From contig CM030942.1 in NCBI GenBank assembly GCA_018136815.1, positions 3,662,574 through 3,726,573 of the forward strand: a DNA stretch of 64,000 bases, given 5' to 3'. A program made the translations under genes and the position numbers. Numbering within the stretch: the stretch's first letter is position 1; every line of letters begins with the position of its first letter. Source of the stretch: Isochrysis galbana. Its lineage: Eukaryota > Haptophyta > Isochrysidales > Isochrysidaceae. Shown one piece after another: positions 29,575-38,675 of this stretch. Below the pieces are notes generated by a model. That model had not been told where the DNA came from and did no database searches. It worked only from the letters and a program-made list of their open reading frames with translations.

Positions 29575-29665
29575 GTCGCGACGTGCGCTCCGGCGAGTAG
29601 GAACATCGAAGACACGACCCCGCTAGCTTCACCGACGACTAGAACGCGGGGTGGAGGAATCCCTC
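29090..29665 (-). pseudogene. Phage-type DNA methyltransferase-like domain inside the retroelement
   Basis: From about 29660 the frame reads PPPRVLVVGEASGVVSSMFL, then AGAHVATCDLRPSE and DLVVAHPPCTYLS to about 29425. There the sense moves one base to the frame of the polyprotein, which supplies ARVFLAMASADAPFVAVENP and RMHAEASALVGG, QFVQPCS and a Trp-Pro stretch. The order SAM-loop, acidic strand, HPPCTYLS with the nucleophile-like PC, VENPxMH, then FVQP is what I know from a family of phage and bacterial DNA cytosine-methyltransferase-like proteins. The frame differs both from the leader upstream and from the polyprotein downstream. Either two indels have broken it or frameshifting is used. 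Activity is not shown: the ENP motif is VENP here as in the phage family. Confidence 0.65.
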
Positions 29666-30148
29666 GGCCGCGTCGAGCGTCACGGCGTCGTGGATCGCCG
29701 CTAACTCAGCGCAAAGCTCGTCAAAATGCGTCGGCAGTACGGCAGAGGGTGATGAATGAGTGCTCGCGTGCGGCCGCCGCACGGCTAGAGCAGCTTCGGC
29801 GAGATGGCGGGGCAAGATGACGGAGGAACCGCTAGCCCGGGCACGGGAGGCGGCTAACATTTGGAGCTCGCGCGTAGGGGCGCGGGCAGTTGCAGTAGAC
29901 TTGGCGGCCGAGGAACAACCAACCACGGCGATCCGGTGGATGGCCTCGGCAACGGAATTCAGGGGAAGGAGGTCGTCGCCCTCGAGTTTCGGTGGGCTAG
30001 ACCTGAAGGGGGTTGGCTCCGGCGGGCGATCCCTGGAACGGGGATCCTCCGGAGAGCCGAGAGAAAGAGGAGACGCCGGCGTCCGTATGGTGCGCGACGA
30101 GGGATCGTAGTCGACGGCCCCTGCGTCTCCCGAGTCTGCGGTGGCCAC
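29639..30148 (-). CDS. Leader ORF of the gypsy element
   Basis: The 169-codon frame ends just where the methyltransferase-like domain begins in another frame. Its conserved core, shared with the decayed copy at 2022-2387, is ELQMLAASRARASGSSVILP, RHLAEAAL and then LPTHFDELCAELAAIHDAV. The stretch from QMLAASRAR to ILPRHLAEAAL has the look of helix 2, loop 2 and helix 3 of a histone fold, but that rests on pattern only. The N-terminal part is Pro/Ser-rich and acidic. There is no zinc knuckle. A Gag-like or DNA-binding role is possible; the true start may be upstream. Confidence 0.45.
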   Translation of the reverse strand: MATADSGDAGAVDYDPSSRTIRTPASPLSLGSPEDPRSRDRPPEPTPFRSSPPKLEGDDLLPLNSVAEAIHRIAVVGCSSAAKSTATARAPTRELQMLAASRARASGSSVILPRHLAEAALAVRRPHASTHSSPSAVLPTHFDELCAELAAIHDAVTLDAAEGFLHPAF

Positions 30149-30654
30149 GGCGTGAGCGCGGAAAGCCGCAGCTCCCTTGGAACCTTCATCTTCATTGACT
30201 CCGGAAGCCGACCCTTCCGGGTCGGGAACCAGATCAGAAACGAGAACGGGTGCAACTTCGAGACGAGAGAATGAACAGACGACGGAGAAATATAACGAAC
30301 CGGGGAGAGAGGTGAAGAGGAGACACTAGTCTCCGCCTCAACAGCACGAGAACCTACGGTAGACAACGACGATTCGTCCGCAGAGCGGCTCCGGCTATGG
30401 CCCTTGGAGAGAGGTCTCCAGTGGGGTCCCGCCGGGAAAGAGCAGAAACAGGTAAAGCAGCAACAACGTTTTCGGACGCGGCAGCGCCACGTCGGACTAT
30501 CCATAGAACCTAGAGCAGAAGATGATACCGAGTCGACAGCCTCGAGGGCTTCACAACTGATTGTTTACGAAACGAAGAGACCGAAAGACGCGTCGAATCC
30601 ACCTAGCCACCCCTTGGGCAGGGCGTCGGGGGTGAATCCAGGGATGAAGATGCG

Positions 30655-30754
30655 NNNNNNNNNNNNNNNNNNNNNNNNNNNNNNNNNNNNNNNNNNNNNN
30701 NNNNNNNNNNNNNNNNNNNNNNNNNNNNNNNNNNNNNNNNNNNNNNNNNNNNNN
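30655..30754. other. Assembly gap of 100 N
   Basis: Exactly 100 N, the usual placeholder for a gap of unknown size. It lies between the 5' end of the gypsy element and the 3' end of the SGNH gene. Confidence 0.98.
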
Positions 30755-30790
30755 TCAGTCGCACGAGCTGCGCCACTATCACCGGCTCTC

Positions 30791-33002
30791 TCACTTGTCG
30801 ATGCGCGGCTCGGTTGGTCGCACGTTGAACCCTGCTTGGTGCCCCCATTTGAGCTCGCCCTTTCTTGAGGCGGTCATGAGAGATAGCACCTTGAATTTGA
30901 ACTCACCCGAGCCCGATTCAGGCAGAATAGTCACCTTCATGACGCACCCACAGGCTTGGCGTGGCGGTGGTGGAGCGCCTTTCGGCCTGGACACTCGGTG
31001 CATGTCGATCACATGCGCCTTGAACACTGAAAACTGGCCACCCTTGACGAAAGCGTCTACGTCGGTGGGCTCGCACCTGCAATCGCCCGAGCATGTGACG
31101 CGCGCCTTCCCCATATGCTCATACGATACCAAATGGCCTAAGAGCGCCGCAAACGACTCGCCGGGCTGCAGGCGCGCCACGTCGAGGCAGAACTCCGCGT
31201 GCTCGCCCGGCTTGGTCCCGATGATGCCAGGCTTCATCTTGGCGTCTGTGCCTTCGATACGAAAGGCAAAAGTTGACGTGTTCAGCATCGCTCGCGTCAA
31301 TTCATCACCCTTCAGACAGAGCCCCACGGGAGCTTCAACGGACTTTGAGAGCAGCGGCGGACCGAGCATGGACCCACCGCTCTGAGGCGAGGTCGCCGTT
31401 ACGCCACGAGCGCTGCTTTCCCTCTCAACCTTGGTCGCTGCCGCGACCTCGGCAGCAATGGAAGCACATTGGTCGCCGGGAGGGGGGGATCGAGCTGCGG
31501 CTGCCGCGGCACGGCGCTCAACAACGGTAGCAACAGCAGCCCGGAGGCGGCCAATGAGCAGCTGTGCCATAAGCGAGTGGCCCCATGCCGCCGGATGGTG
31601 CCGGTCGTGAAAGACCTACGAGGCGGGGACAAATGTGACGATCGCTTGATGTAATCAGGCAGAGAGCTCGGCGCAGCACCATCCTCTAGGAGCATACGCC
31701 AGTGATACGCCAGTGTCTACGCTCTGTAAAATTGGGGATGCACGCCTTTCCTAGGCTGAGACCTAAATATACGGCACTCCCTTCCTGGGCCACCCCTCCT
31801 CGGCCACCCGGCTCTCACACCTTCTTGAGCGGAAAGCGCGATGAGTTCTGCTTGAGCTCTGAGAAAAGTGCGGAACGGAGGGAAACGCACGGCACGGCGT
31901 AGTACTGCGCAACCGACAGAATGGCATCCTCGGCCGGTGCGTTCCACGTGAACCCTAGGTCTACCTCATTCGACCACGGCGGCGCGTCCAGGCAGCCGTA
32001 TGGCGTGCAACCTGAGAAATAGATTTTGCTCATATCCAAGCCGCCTCGATTGCCCGGCATATGCTGCATCAACTCCATTGTGTTCAGGATAAGTATGGCG
32101 GGCGCATTTCGGAGGCGCAGAAGCCTCCGGATCATCCTCTCAAATGACTGCGCGTCATCGTTGCTTGTAATATCAAAGTTGACGGCGTACTCCACGATGA
32201 TCAAGTCGGCGGCTTGTGGCACATGCCACTGAAGGCAATGCTCCATGTACGAGGGCCCCGAGGCTGGTACTGCGCCGCAGTAGTGCTCATGCATCGTTGT
32301 CTCGGGGTTTGCGAGCGGGAATGAGGCATTGATCCACTGATACAGCTTCCAGTGATATAGCGCGTGCGATTTGGAAGTGGTGAAGGTTGTGCCGAACGAT
32401 ACTGAGCCTCCAAGGATGCTCAGCTTGATCCCACGCCCATCGAGCAATTTTGCAGCTAAGCACTCAAGCCGTGCAGGGTCACCTTGGACAGCCACTCCTC
32501 GGGCCACCTGTCGACTGTCCAGGAACTGCCACGAGTCATTGTGCACCTCCTTCCACCACTCCCGATGACTTACCCTCGGGTGCCGCCAAAGCAGCTTGAG
32601 CCGCGCCTCAGAGGTGGAGAAGCGGGAGCTGTCGAATTGGCTAGTCGACGTGGATGAGGCCGAGCTCGCCCTCGCCTCAGACAGAGCAGCAGGTGGGCAG
32701 GTAGCCTTTGGACAGGCGGCAGGTGGGGGGCAGCTGGCGGAATCTGGCAGCGGTGAGGCCGCAGTCGTGCCACTATCCACCCCACGCCCTGCTGCGTCGG
32801 CAGCGGCAGCAGCAGTGGCGACCTCTGCAGGCACCATCCACCGTGGCGACGCCATCTTGACTGTGGCGGGTGAAGAACCGAGAGCTACCGAATACTGTTG
32901 GCGCATGAGTAGGAAGAGTGCAGTGAGGAGCAGCCCCGTATTGAGAACGTCCGCCGGCCTCCACGCTGCACGGAGTGGCCCCGCGGCCATGAGTGGTGCC
33001 AT
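30791..33002 (-). CDS. Type II membrane SGNH/GDSL acyl-esterase-like protein, two exons
   Basis: I join exon 1 (33002-31821) to exon 2 (31615-30791): donor AAG|GTGTGAG, acceptor CTCGTAG|GTC, phase 0, 668 residues. ATG 33002 is chosen because upstream sequence is a GA/CT tract. A single N-terminal span (VLNTGLLLTALFLLM) suggests a Golgi or plasma-membrane type II protein. The SGNH blocks are visible: block I KLSILGGSVSFGTTF (Ser nucleophile), block III LIIVEYAVNFD (Asn), and, only after splicing, block V FHDRHHPAAWGHSL (Asp-His pair). The join is therefore supported by function as well as splice sites. The C-terminal 200 residues (LVSYEHMGKARVTCSGDCRC) resemble the extra domain found behind SGNH domains in protist and oomycete homologues. 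Likely role: de- or trans-acylation of surface polysaccharides. Confidence 0.8.
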
Positions 33003-33004
33003 CG

Positions 33005-33270
33005 GAGAAGAGCTCGAGCACTGCCCAACTCTCTCAATGCTAGGCCGCCTCGCTCCCTCTCGCTCGTTTCCTCCCCCCCGCTCACACTCGCTACCGTCCT
33101 CCCTCTCCCTTCCTCCCTCCCTTTCCCTCCCTCTCTCTCTCTCTCCTTCCCCCTTCCCCCCTCCCCCCTCCTCCAGCACGGCGCGCAGCTGGCGCGTCGG
33201 GCCGCCCGCCACCGCCCGCCGCCCGAACCCTCTCCCTCTCCTTCCTCTCTCCTCCCCCCCCCCAAAAAAA
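33005..33270. repeat. CT-rich tract (plus strand) upstream of the SGNH gene
   Basis: About 260 bases of mostly C and T, with CCTCCCTC and CTCTCT runs and an A9 at 33264. The sense strand of the SGNH gene is thus GA-rich before its start. From here to 33780 no other gene is supported. Confidence 0.65.
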
Positions 33271-33679
33271 AAACTTACGCTTCCGGACCGCCGAGCAGTG
33301 GAGGCTGGGGCTTGGCTGCTTTGCGCTTTGCTCTTTGCTCTTTGCTCCCCTGCCCCTGCCCCCCCTGCCTCTCCCTCGCTCGCCCCGCCGGCCACGGGTG
33401 CCACCCGGAGGCCCCTATCTGCCCGGCGACCAGGAATAGGGGTGAGGGGGGGGGGGTTCAGCTCGAGGGCAGGCCCAAGGCGTGGGTGGGGGTGCGGCGG
33501 TGCGGCTCGCGACCCGCGCTCATGGGCTCATCACGGGCTCACGGGGGCACGGGGTGCCTAGTCGTGGGAGTGATGGTGAGGGATGAAGGATGCTCAGCTC
33601 ATGTCAAAGGGCAAGCAAGGTGTTGGTAGTGGGGGAGGTGTGGATGGAGCTGTGGATCCTTACCCTTACCAGCCAGTGT

Positions 33680-33905
33680 CCAGTGTATGAACATGAGGAG
33701 TGGGAGTGGGGAGTGGGGAGTGGGAGTGGGAGTGGGGAGGGACAAGGACGAGGACGAGGAGGGCTGGGGAGACAAGGCGAGAAGCGTTCAATCACCACCA
33801 CCGAACACATGGAAAAGCGTTCAATCACCACCACCGAACACATGGAAAAGCGTTCAATCACCACCGGTCACATGGAAAAGCTTTCAATGCTCAATCACCC
33901 ACCAC
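33680..33905. repeat. GGAGTGGGAGTG repeat followed by the 33-bp minisatellite
   Basis: Short GAGTGGGAGTGGGGA repeats at 33690-33745 lead to three and a half units of ATGGAAAAGCGTTCAATCAC plus CACCACCGAACAC at 33783-33890. This is the reverse complement of the array at 15650-15755. Confidence 0.75.
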
Positions 33906-34057
33906 CTACCACCAACCACTGAACACATGGAAAGCGTGCCAATCGCCAATCAGGTAGAGGGAGCATGGAAAGACCACCCACAGAATATATATCTTGGGAC
34001 CGGAGAATCCTTCCGTCGGCCGAGGAGAAGAGGAAGGAGAGAAAGAGAGGAGAGAGA

Positions 34058-34312
34058 GAGTCTCACAGAGCAACTGCAGAGCGTGAAGTCGAAGTCGTGT
34101 TTGTTTATTACCTTAAAAAGCCAACAATTATAGTAACAGAAAAACAAAATTCGAATCGCAAACTTTGAGACCAAAATCTGCAAACCTGGGCTTGAGACCA
34201 TGGGCGGGAATCCGAGAATCTGTGTGTCTTGGGTGTCAGTAGCAACACGGGGAACTGTTCAATTGTGAGTGTGGGCACGTACCTAACACGAACATTCATG
34301 CCTATACCTATA
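34058..34312. repeat. Dispersed 240-bp repeat, copy 1
   Basis: It aligns end to end with 58437-58682 in the same orientation, with shared landmarks GCAACTGCAGAGCG, ACAAAATTCGAATCGCAAA, GAGACCAAAATCTGCAAACC and ACACGGGGAACTGTTCAATT. No open frame of note. Copy 2 touches the 5' end of a LINE derivative, so the repeat might be a LINE 5' UTR or an independent SINE-like unit. Confidence 0.75.
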
Positions 34313-34375
34313 CTGCCTACGGCCTACGGCCTACGGCCTTCAGCTTCATTCAGCTTCAGAACGGATAAAGGTACC

Positions 34376-34999
34376 CAGCTTTCTAGGACCCGTCCTAGAA
34401 ACTAGGACGGACTTTGCTAGGTGAGAACATGAGCATACCATGTTATTTTGTCCCAAACCTTGGCTATTGAGTTACCACATGCATGTCCTCATTAAATGTT
34501 CCAAGTGTACCTAGGCACCATTCCCTCAGCAACACCAAGTTTTGTGACGCGTCTGCGGGTCACCTGGTCGGAATTGCTGCTTGTCCTAGAAACGGGAGAA
34601 ATGGCTGATACCACCCAATGGGGAGCTCTTCTACCCATGGTCCCCAGGAGATGAAATGTTGCTTTGACTGCCCTCTTTGAGACCTTCAGTGACCACCAAG
34701 CTTGGTTTTGTCATCTAAGTGTCCAATCCGCTAGCCTACTGCTCCAAAAGGTCTAAAATAAAACTCCTCTGGTGCGAGCGGACGCCCGAGTGCAGCACCG
34801 CATGCTGAATGTGGTAGCAAAAGTAAGCAAAGACAAGCTCCGCAGAGTTGGTCATGGGGAGAGCTAAGGTTGAATGGGTTGTGGAGATGGTTTGCTCCAG
34901 GTGATGGGATGTCTCATAAGCTCACCATGGGCTACAATGGAGAGTCCTAGAAATCCAAGAATTTTCTAGGACGTGGTCCTAGTTTCTAGGACGGAATTT
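34376..34999. repeat. Candidate MITE-like segment bounded by palindromic repeats
   Basis: TTTCTAGGACCCGTCCTAGA (34380) and TTTTCTAGGACGTGGTCCTA (34963) each contain a CTAGGAC/GTCCTAG palindrome and run on into CTAGGACGGA and a T stretch. They bound about 600 bases with no gene, which contain further GTCCTAGAAA copies (34580, 34937). No target duplication could be fixed. Confidence 0.4.
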
Positions 35000-35182
35000 T
35001 TTGTCCGAGAAGGGCGGGAATACAACAGGATGAGAGCCGCCACGGGGAAATCGCTCGCTGCATGCCGATGACCGCATTGGAAATGACCTCAAGATTGCGT
35101 GGATAATATCATGAAAATCATAATAATTAGCTTTGCCGGCTAGGTGGGCGGCCGGCATGCGCAAACAGATCCCCCCCCCGGT

Positions 35183-35544
35183 CCAGCCTCTCGATTAGTA
35201 CGTTGGTCGCTCAAATTGGCTGAATATCGGTTCGAAATTGAGCATAAGCCGGGCGCCATTCACCAAGACGCGGATGGTCTATAGCCGGATTTTGATCCGT
35301 TGGTTACCGTTGATGACACCGAGAATCTTGTTGGCTCAATTGCTGTGGCGCAGCTGTCCAGGAAGCTGTTTCCAGTGCTAAGTCTAAGTCCCGAGATTCG
35401 GCCCGAAGCCTCCAAAATAGGGATCGAATGAAACGCAGTGTGGACACATCGAGCGAAGCCATTGTTGAATCCTATCTCGCCGTAGGAACACCGACTGAAG
35501 AAGAGCTCCGCGCCTTGAGCTTGCCGACGACCCTCTAGCTAATA
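35183..35544 (+). pseudogene. Gypsy relic, RNase H end to pre-integrase linker
   Basis: The plus strand encodes WSLKLAEYRFEIEHKPGAIH followed by QDADGL and a stop, matching WALKLAEYRFDVEHKPGAVH of the element at 23446-29574. Further on, ESYLAVGTPTEEELRAL matches SSYLAPRTPTSEEMKAAL. Stops and shifts make it dead. The relic is interrupted by the LINE at 35545-37566 and resumes at 37583-37711 with GFVLRDGLLYLA (FVVHDGLVYY in the intact copy). Confidence 0.75.
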
Positions 35545-37566
35545 AAAAAAATCTTCTTAAAAATCTCCGCTACATGTGCGACATGAGGCAGTGTGCTTGT
35601 GGACCTCCCTACTGCCCACCCTTAACCCCTAACAACCCCCTTCCCCTTCCCCAGTTCCCTCTTTAGCGGAGAAGCTGGTTCCGGGGAGACCGCGCGCGCT
35701 GCTTCGGCCAGGGGTTGGAGAGAAGGGGGCGGGAGACTATGGCTTCTCCTTTGCTCCGGCTCGGCTTGAATCTCCTTCTCTTATATCTCCTAGCGTCCCT
35801 CTTGCTGTCCGTTGGGGTCTCTATTAAGAGAGGTTAAACTACTCTAGGCGATGTTGCGCATATCCAGGCCTCCCGCCGCCTGCCGGAGGTCTTCCGATAT
35901 TTCTAGGTTGAAGTCTTTGTCCACCGTGTAGAGAGGGCTTATCATTTTCTTAATATGTTTGTTGCTCGGGGCGTGTAGCCCCATATTTTCTCGTTGTTTC
36001 TTTAGTCGCTGAAAGAAACCGACTTTCGCCGTTACTAGTAAGTGGTATCTCGCAAGGATCGCTCTTAAGATCGACTTAGCGGACCTCCCGTCCGCGTTAC
36101 CGTATTGTATGTTATAGAAGTCCGTTAGGATATATCTCCATGCCAGGATACCTAAGTATCCCGAGGAGGGATGCGGTCTATCCACTTGATAGCAGAAAAG
36201 ACGCTGGGCTACTTCAGATCCCGGCCTAAGGTTGATCCCTAAAAGTCCCTCTATGAATTCGAAAACGGGCTCCGTCGCGATACAGGAGGCTAAATGCGTG
36301 GAACTCTCGGGAGCTATGCCGCAAAAACGACATGTTGGATCGTCAGCAAAACGATTCGCCGTAGCTATTCTCCTGTGTAAAACGTGTTTGAAGTGCATAT
36401 AGGAGTCCCTTGGTGTCAGAAAGTTATACTTGTATAGTTGCGATACTTGCTTCCACTTTCCCGTGAGGACAGGTAACCTCTTTTCCCATCTTAGTGTGGA
36501 TTTTTGTGCCTTCGTTTTCCTCATCGCGAGGAACGCCTTAGTCAAGGCCTTGACGTTTATCTCTTCTAGCGTTTTATGCGTGCCTTTGAGAGTGTATTCC
36601 TGAGGTATCGGATACGCCGTATCCGCTGGCCCGTCGTACGCTCGTCCCCACTTCAGCGGAGTGTATAGCTCGTCGGGTAGTAGCTGCGGGCTGATCCGTT
36701 CGTAGATATGGGGTTCTCCCATTACATTGAGCTTAACTTCGTGGTAGTCGCCCTTCCGGTTCAAATAGTAATTATGATCTTTGTCCACAAGAATGTCTCC
36801 TATATCGTCGTGTGCGTCTGGATCTTCTTGCGGGGCTAGTTCGTGCTCCTCCGGAGTGGGGGTTAGGATGTCGCATGCTTTCTAAGAAGGTCCATATAGT
36901 TAGCGGTGGCTTCTCGAAGCCTTGCTCTAGACCATTCGGATATCTTCTCCCACGACTTGAGAAGTGGGCCTACCGATATGTAATTGCCTCTATGGCGTAT
37001 CCATCTTTCTCCGTCCGGCAAGAATGCCGCACATTCGCACATTCGTCTGTGGTGTATATGTCCCCCGTATCCGGGTTGATAGTATTATGAACTATACCTG
37101 TCTGTAGAGATTCCCATTTAGCCCTATGTGAATGGTGGACCGATGGAGCCTTGTGAAAGAGGTTATGCCATACAGGGGAGCCCTGGGTCCCTTCCCGGGT
37201 GCTTGTTTCCCGAAGGAGTTGAACCCGTCTGAAGTTCTCGAGTGCCTGCTTCCAAAAGGCCGGAAGCGTGTTGTTTCCCCGAATGCTAACCGTGAGGCTT
37301 CGCGCATCTACTTTTGAGAAGACCGCCGCCCTCCCCAAGGGGGTGCGGCTATACCATTGATCGAGGACTGTTTTCCAGTCCGCCGATGACGGATTTAGGT
37401 ACCTGATTATCCATATCGCTTGAAGGACCATAGGAAGTAGTCCGACCCCTAGTAGGGGCCCGTTCTCATTTGCCCCCACTCTCGGGTAAGCCGGAAAGGT
37501 TATCCATTTTCGACCCTCTTGCGAGGAGCCCAGTTCGTCCGCCCGTAGTCGGGGGGACCTATCCAA
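35545..37566 (-). mobile_element. 5'-truncated non-LTR retrotransposon (LINE family A) with 16-bp target duplication
   Basis: Flanked by perfect direct repeats GACCCTCTAGCTAATA at 35529-35544 and 37567-37582. On the minus strand two frames cover the end of a LINE polyprotein: 37566-36970 (after the RT palm; VGLLPMVLQAIWIIRYLNPS) and 36788-35844 (YMHFKHVLHRRIATANRFAD, then the zinc cluster CRFCGIAPESSTHLASC). A shift separates the frames, so this copy is not active. The 3' UTR of about 300 bases ends in an A/T-rich stretch (GATTTTTTT on the element strand), not a poly(A). The same 3' end is found at 56110-56460. Confidence 0.8.
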
Positions 37567-37582
37567 GACCCTCTAGCTAATA

Positions 37583-38035
37583 GCTAAAGAGGTTAATGCT
37601 AAGATCTCTAAGGCTGGACCCGATGCTGATGCTGCTAGCGCTACTGGTTTTGTACTTCGAGATGGTCTACTCTATCTCGCACGTTCGACAGGGGAGCTTC
37701 ACCGCGTGTAGTCGGCCGTGGGTGCTGCTCCATGCGGTTCGACATTCCTCTTATGCCACAACCACCTCCACAGCCACAGCCACTCCCCGGCAACAACGGA
37801 CCTGCTCGGGGCGCATCGGGGAGCTACCTACGACCTCATCACCCGGCGCACCTAGCAACTACGGCGCACCCACCCAGTTACACGCAGCCAAATCAATCAA
37901 GCACCATTGAGGTGGGCAAATGAAGGCAACGGATATACGAGACAGCCCGGGAGCGCCAAAGAAGCTCTGTCCATAGACTTAGCGCAGCACAATCAAGTGT
38001 GCGCGTTGCCATCCCTCAGCACAACGGGCCATGTA
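37583..38035 (+). other. Continuation of the gypsy relic, then no supported gene
   Basis: 37583-37711 is the second half of the interrupted relic. 37712-38035 contains a Pro/Gln-rich open stretch (PQPPPQPQPLPGNNG) with no recognised function. Confidence 0.5.
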
Positions 38036-38668
38036 CTACCTATGCATTGCCTCGACGCGGTCTTTGAGCCACTCGAAGCAAGCGAAATTTACACCGTTAA
38101 TCACGAAGGCGCGCAGAAGTGTCGGGCCCATGCCACGCACGAGCCATGTGGGGCCAACCTCCCGATTCAGAGCGCGGATTGCTTGCAGAACCGTCGGGGC
38201 TACATGAGGTATGGGCGCGCGTTGTGGCTCCGCCCGCATGATTGCACGCATGGTGGGTGGACGCACGGATGAATCTGCAAGGTCCGACCCGAGAACAAAT
38301 GACTCGGATTTACCGGGCCGAAGAGCTAGAGTTGTATACGAGCCCCTCGCTAGCTTGGGTAACTCGCTAACGCCCTTGTGAATGTCGATAGGTCGTTCGA
38401 AATCGTGCTGAGAGATGTGGCTCCCAATCCCCAAGTGGATGGCCAGCCACACCACCACTCGCGCCTGCTGTCGTGCCTTAATGACGTCCAACGGGTAGGT
38501 GCAGGCGTATGCGAAGACGCCTGCGAATCCACCCGCAAGCAAGGGAGCTGCCAGTCGCCCCAGCCCAAAACGTTCCCTCAGCTTGGGCTGCACCGCATGG
38601 TAGAAGCCAAAATACATCGCTGCCGAGGGCGCCTGACGCATCACAATCGCCGTTCCCCCAGCGAGCAA
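38036..38668 (-). CDS. Mitochondrial carrier family (SLC25) fragment
   Basis: Two coding parts: 38668-38459 (RQAPSAAMYFGFYHAV, then AGVFAYACTYPLDVIKARQQ with the carrier signature PLDVIKAR) and about 38227-38036 (VLQAIRALNREVG, LVRGMGPTLLRAFVINGVNF, ending in MHR). A phase-0 intron, donor CGA|GTGGTG and acceptor GCGGAG|CCA, joins them. Carriers have three repeats of two helices, about 300 residues; here only about half of the second and the third repeat remain. The part upstream on this strand is the GT25-like gene, whose stop lies only 8 bases away. So the carrier has either lost its first exons or is spliced to exons not visible. Transported substrate cannot be told. Confidence 0.6.
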   Translation of the reverse strand: MLAGGTAIVMRQAPSAAMYFGFYHAVQPKLRERFGLGRLAAPLLAGGFAGVFAYACTYPLDVIKARQQARVVVWLAIHLGIGSHISQHDFERPIDIHKGVSELPKLARGSYTTLALRPGKSESFVLGSDLADSSVRPPTMRAIMRAEPQRAPIPHVAPTVLQAIRALNREVGPTWLVRGMGPTLLRAFVINGVNFACFEWLKDRVEAMHR

Positions 38669-38675
38669 CTGGGGC

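Larger units (their letters stand above)
23446..30150 (-). mobile_element. Ty3/gypsy chromodomain retrotransposon with a methyltransferase-like module
   Basis: In element order on the minus strand: leader ORF (30148-29639), methyltransferase-like segment (about 29665-29090, crossing two frames), long acidic linker, retropepsin, reverse transcriptase, RNase H, integrase and chromodomain. A second, decayed copy of the 5' part lies at 1270-2390, and internal fragments lie at 35183-35544 and 37583-37711. No Gag zinc knuckle (CCHC) is seen; the leader and methyltransferase-like parts sit where Gag normally would. LTRs, primer-binding site and target duplication were not found; the 100-N gap just 5' of the element may hide one LTR. 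The 2042-codon polymerase frame is intact, so this copy is young. Confidence 0.85.

Noticed and set aside
22000-30650. LTRs of the gypsy element
   Set aside because: I compared both flanks by eye and found no long direct repeat; the gap at 30655 may contain the 5' LTR, so nothing is annotated.
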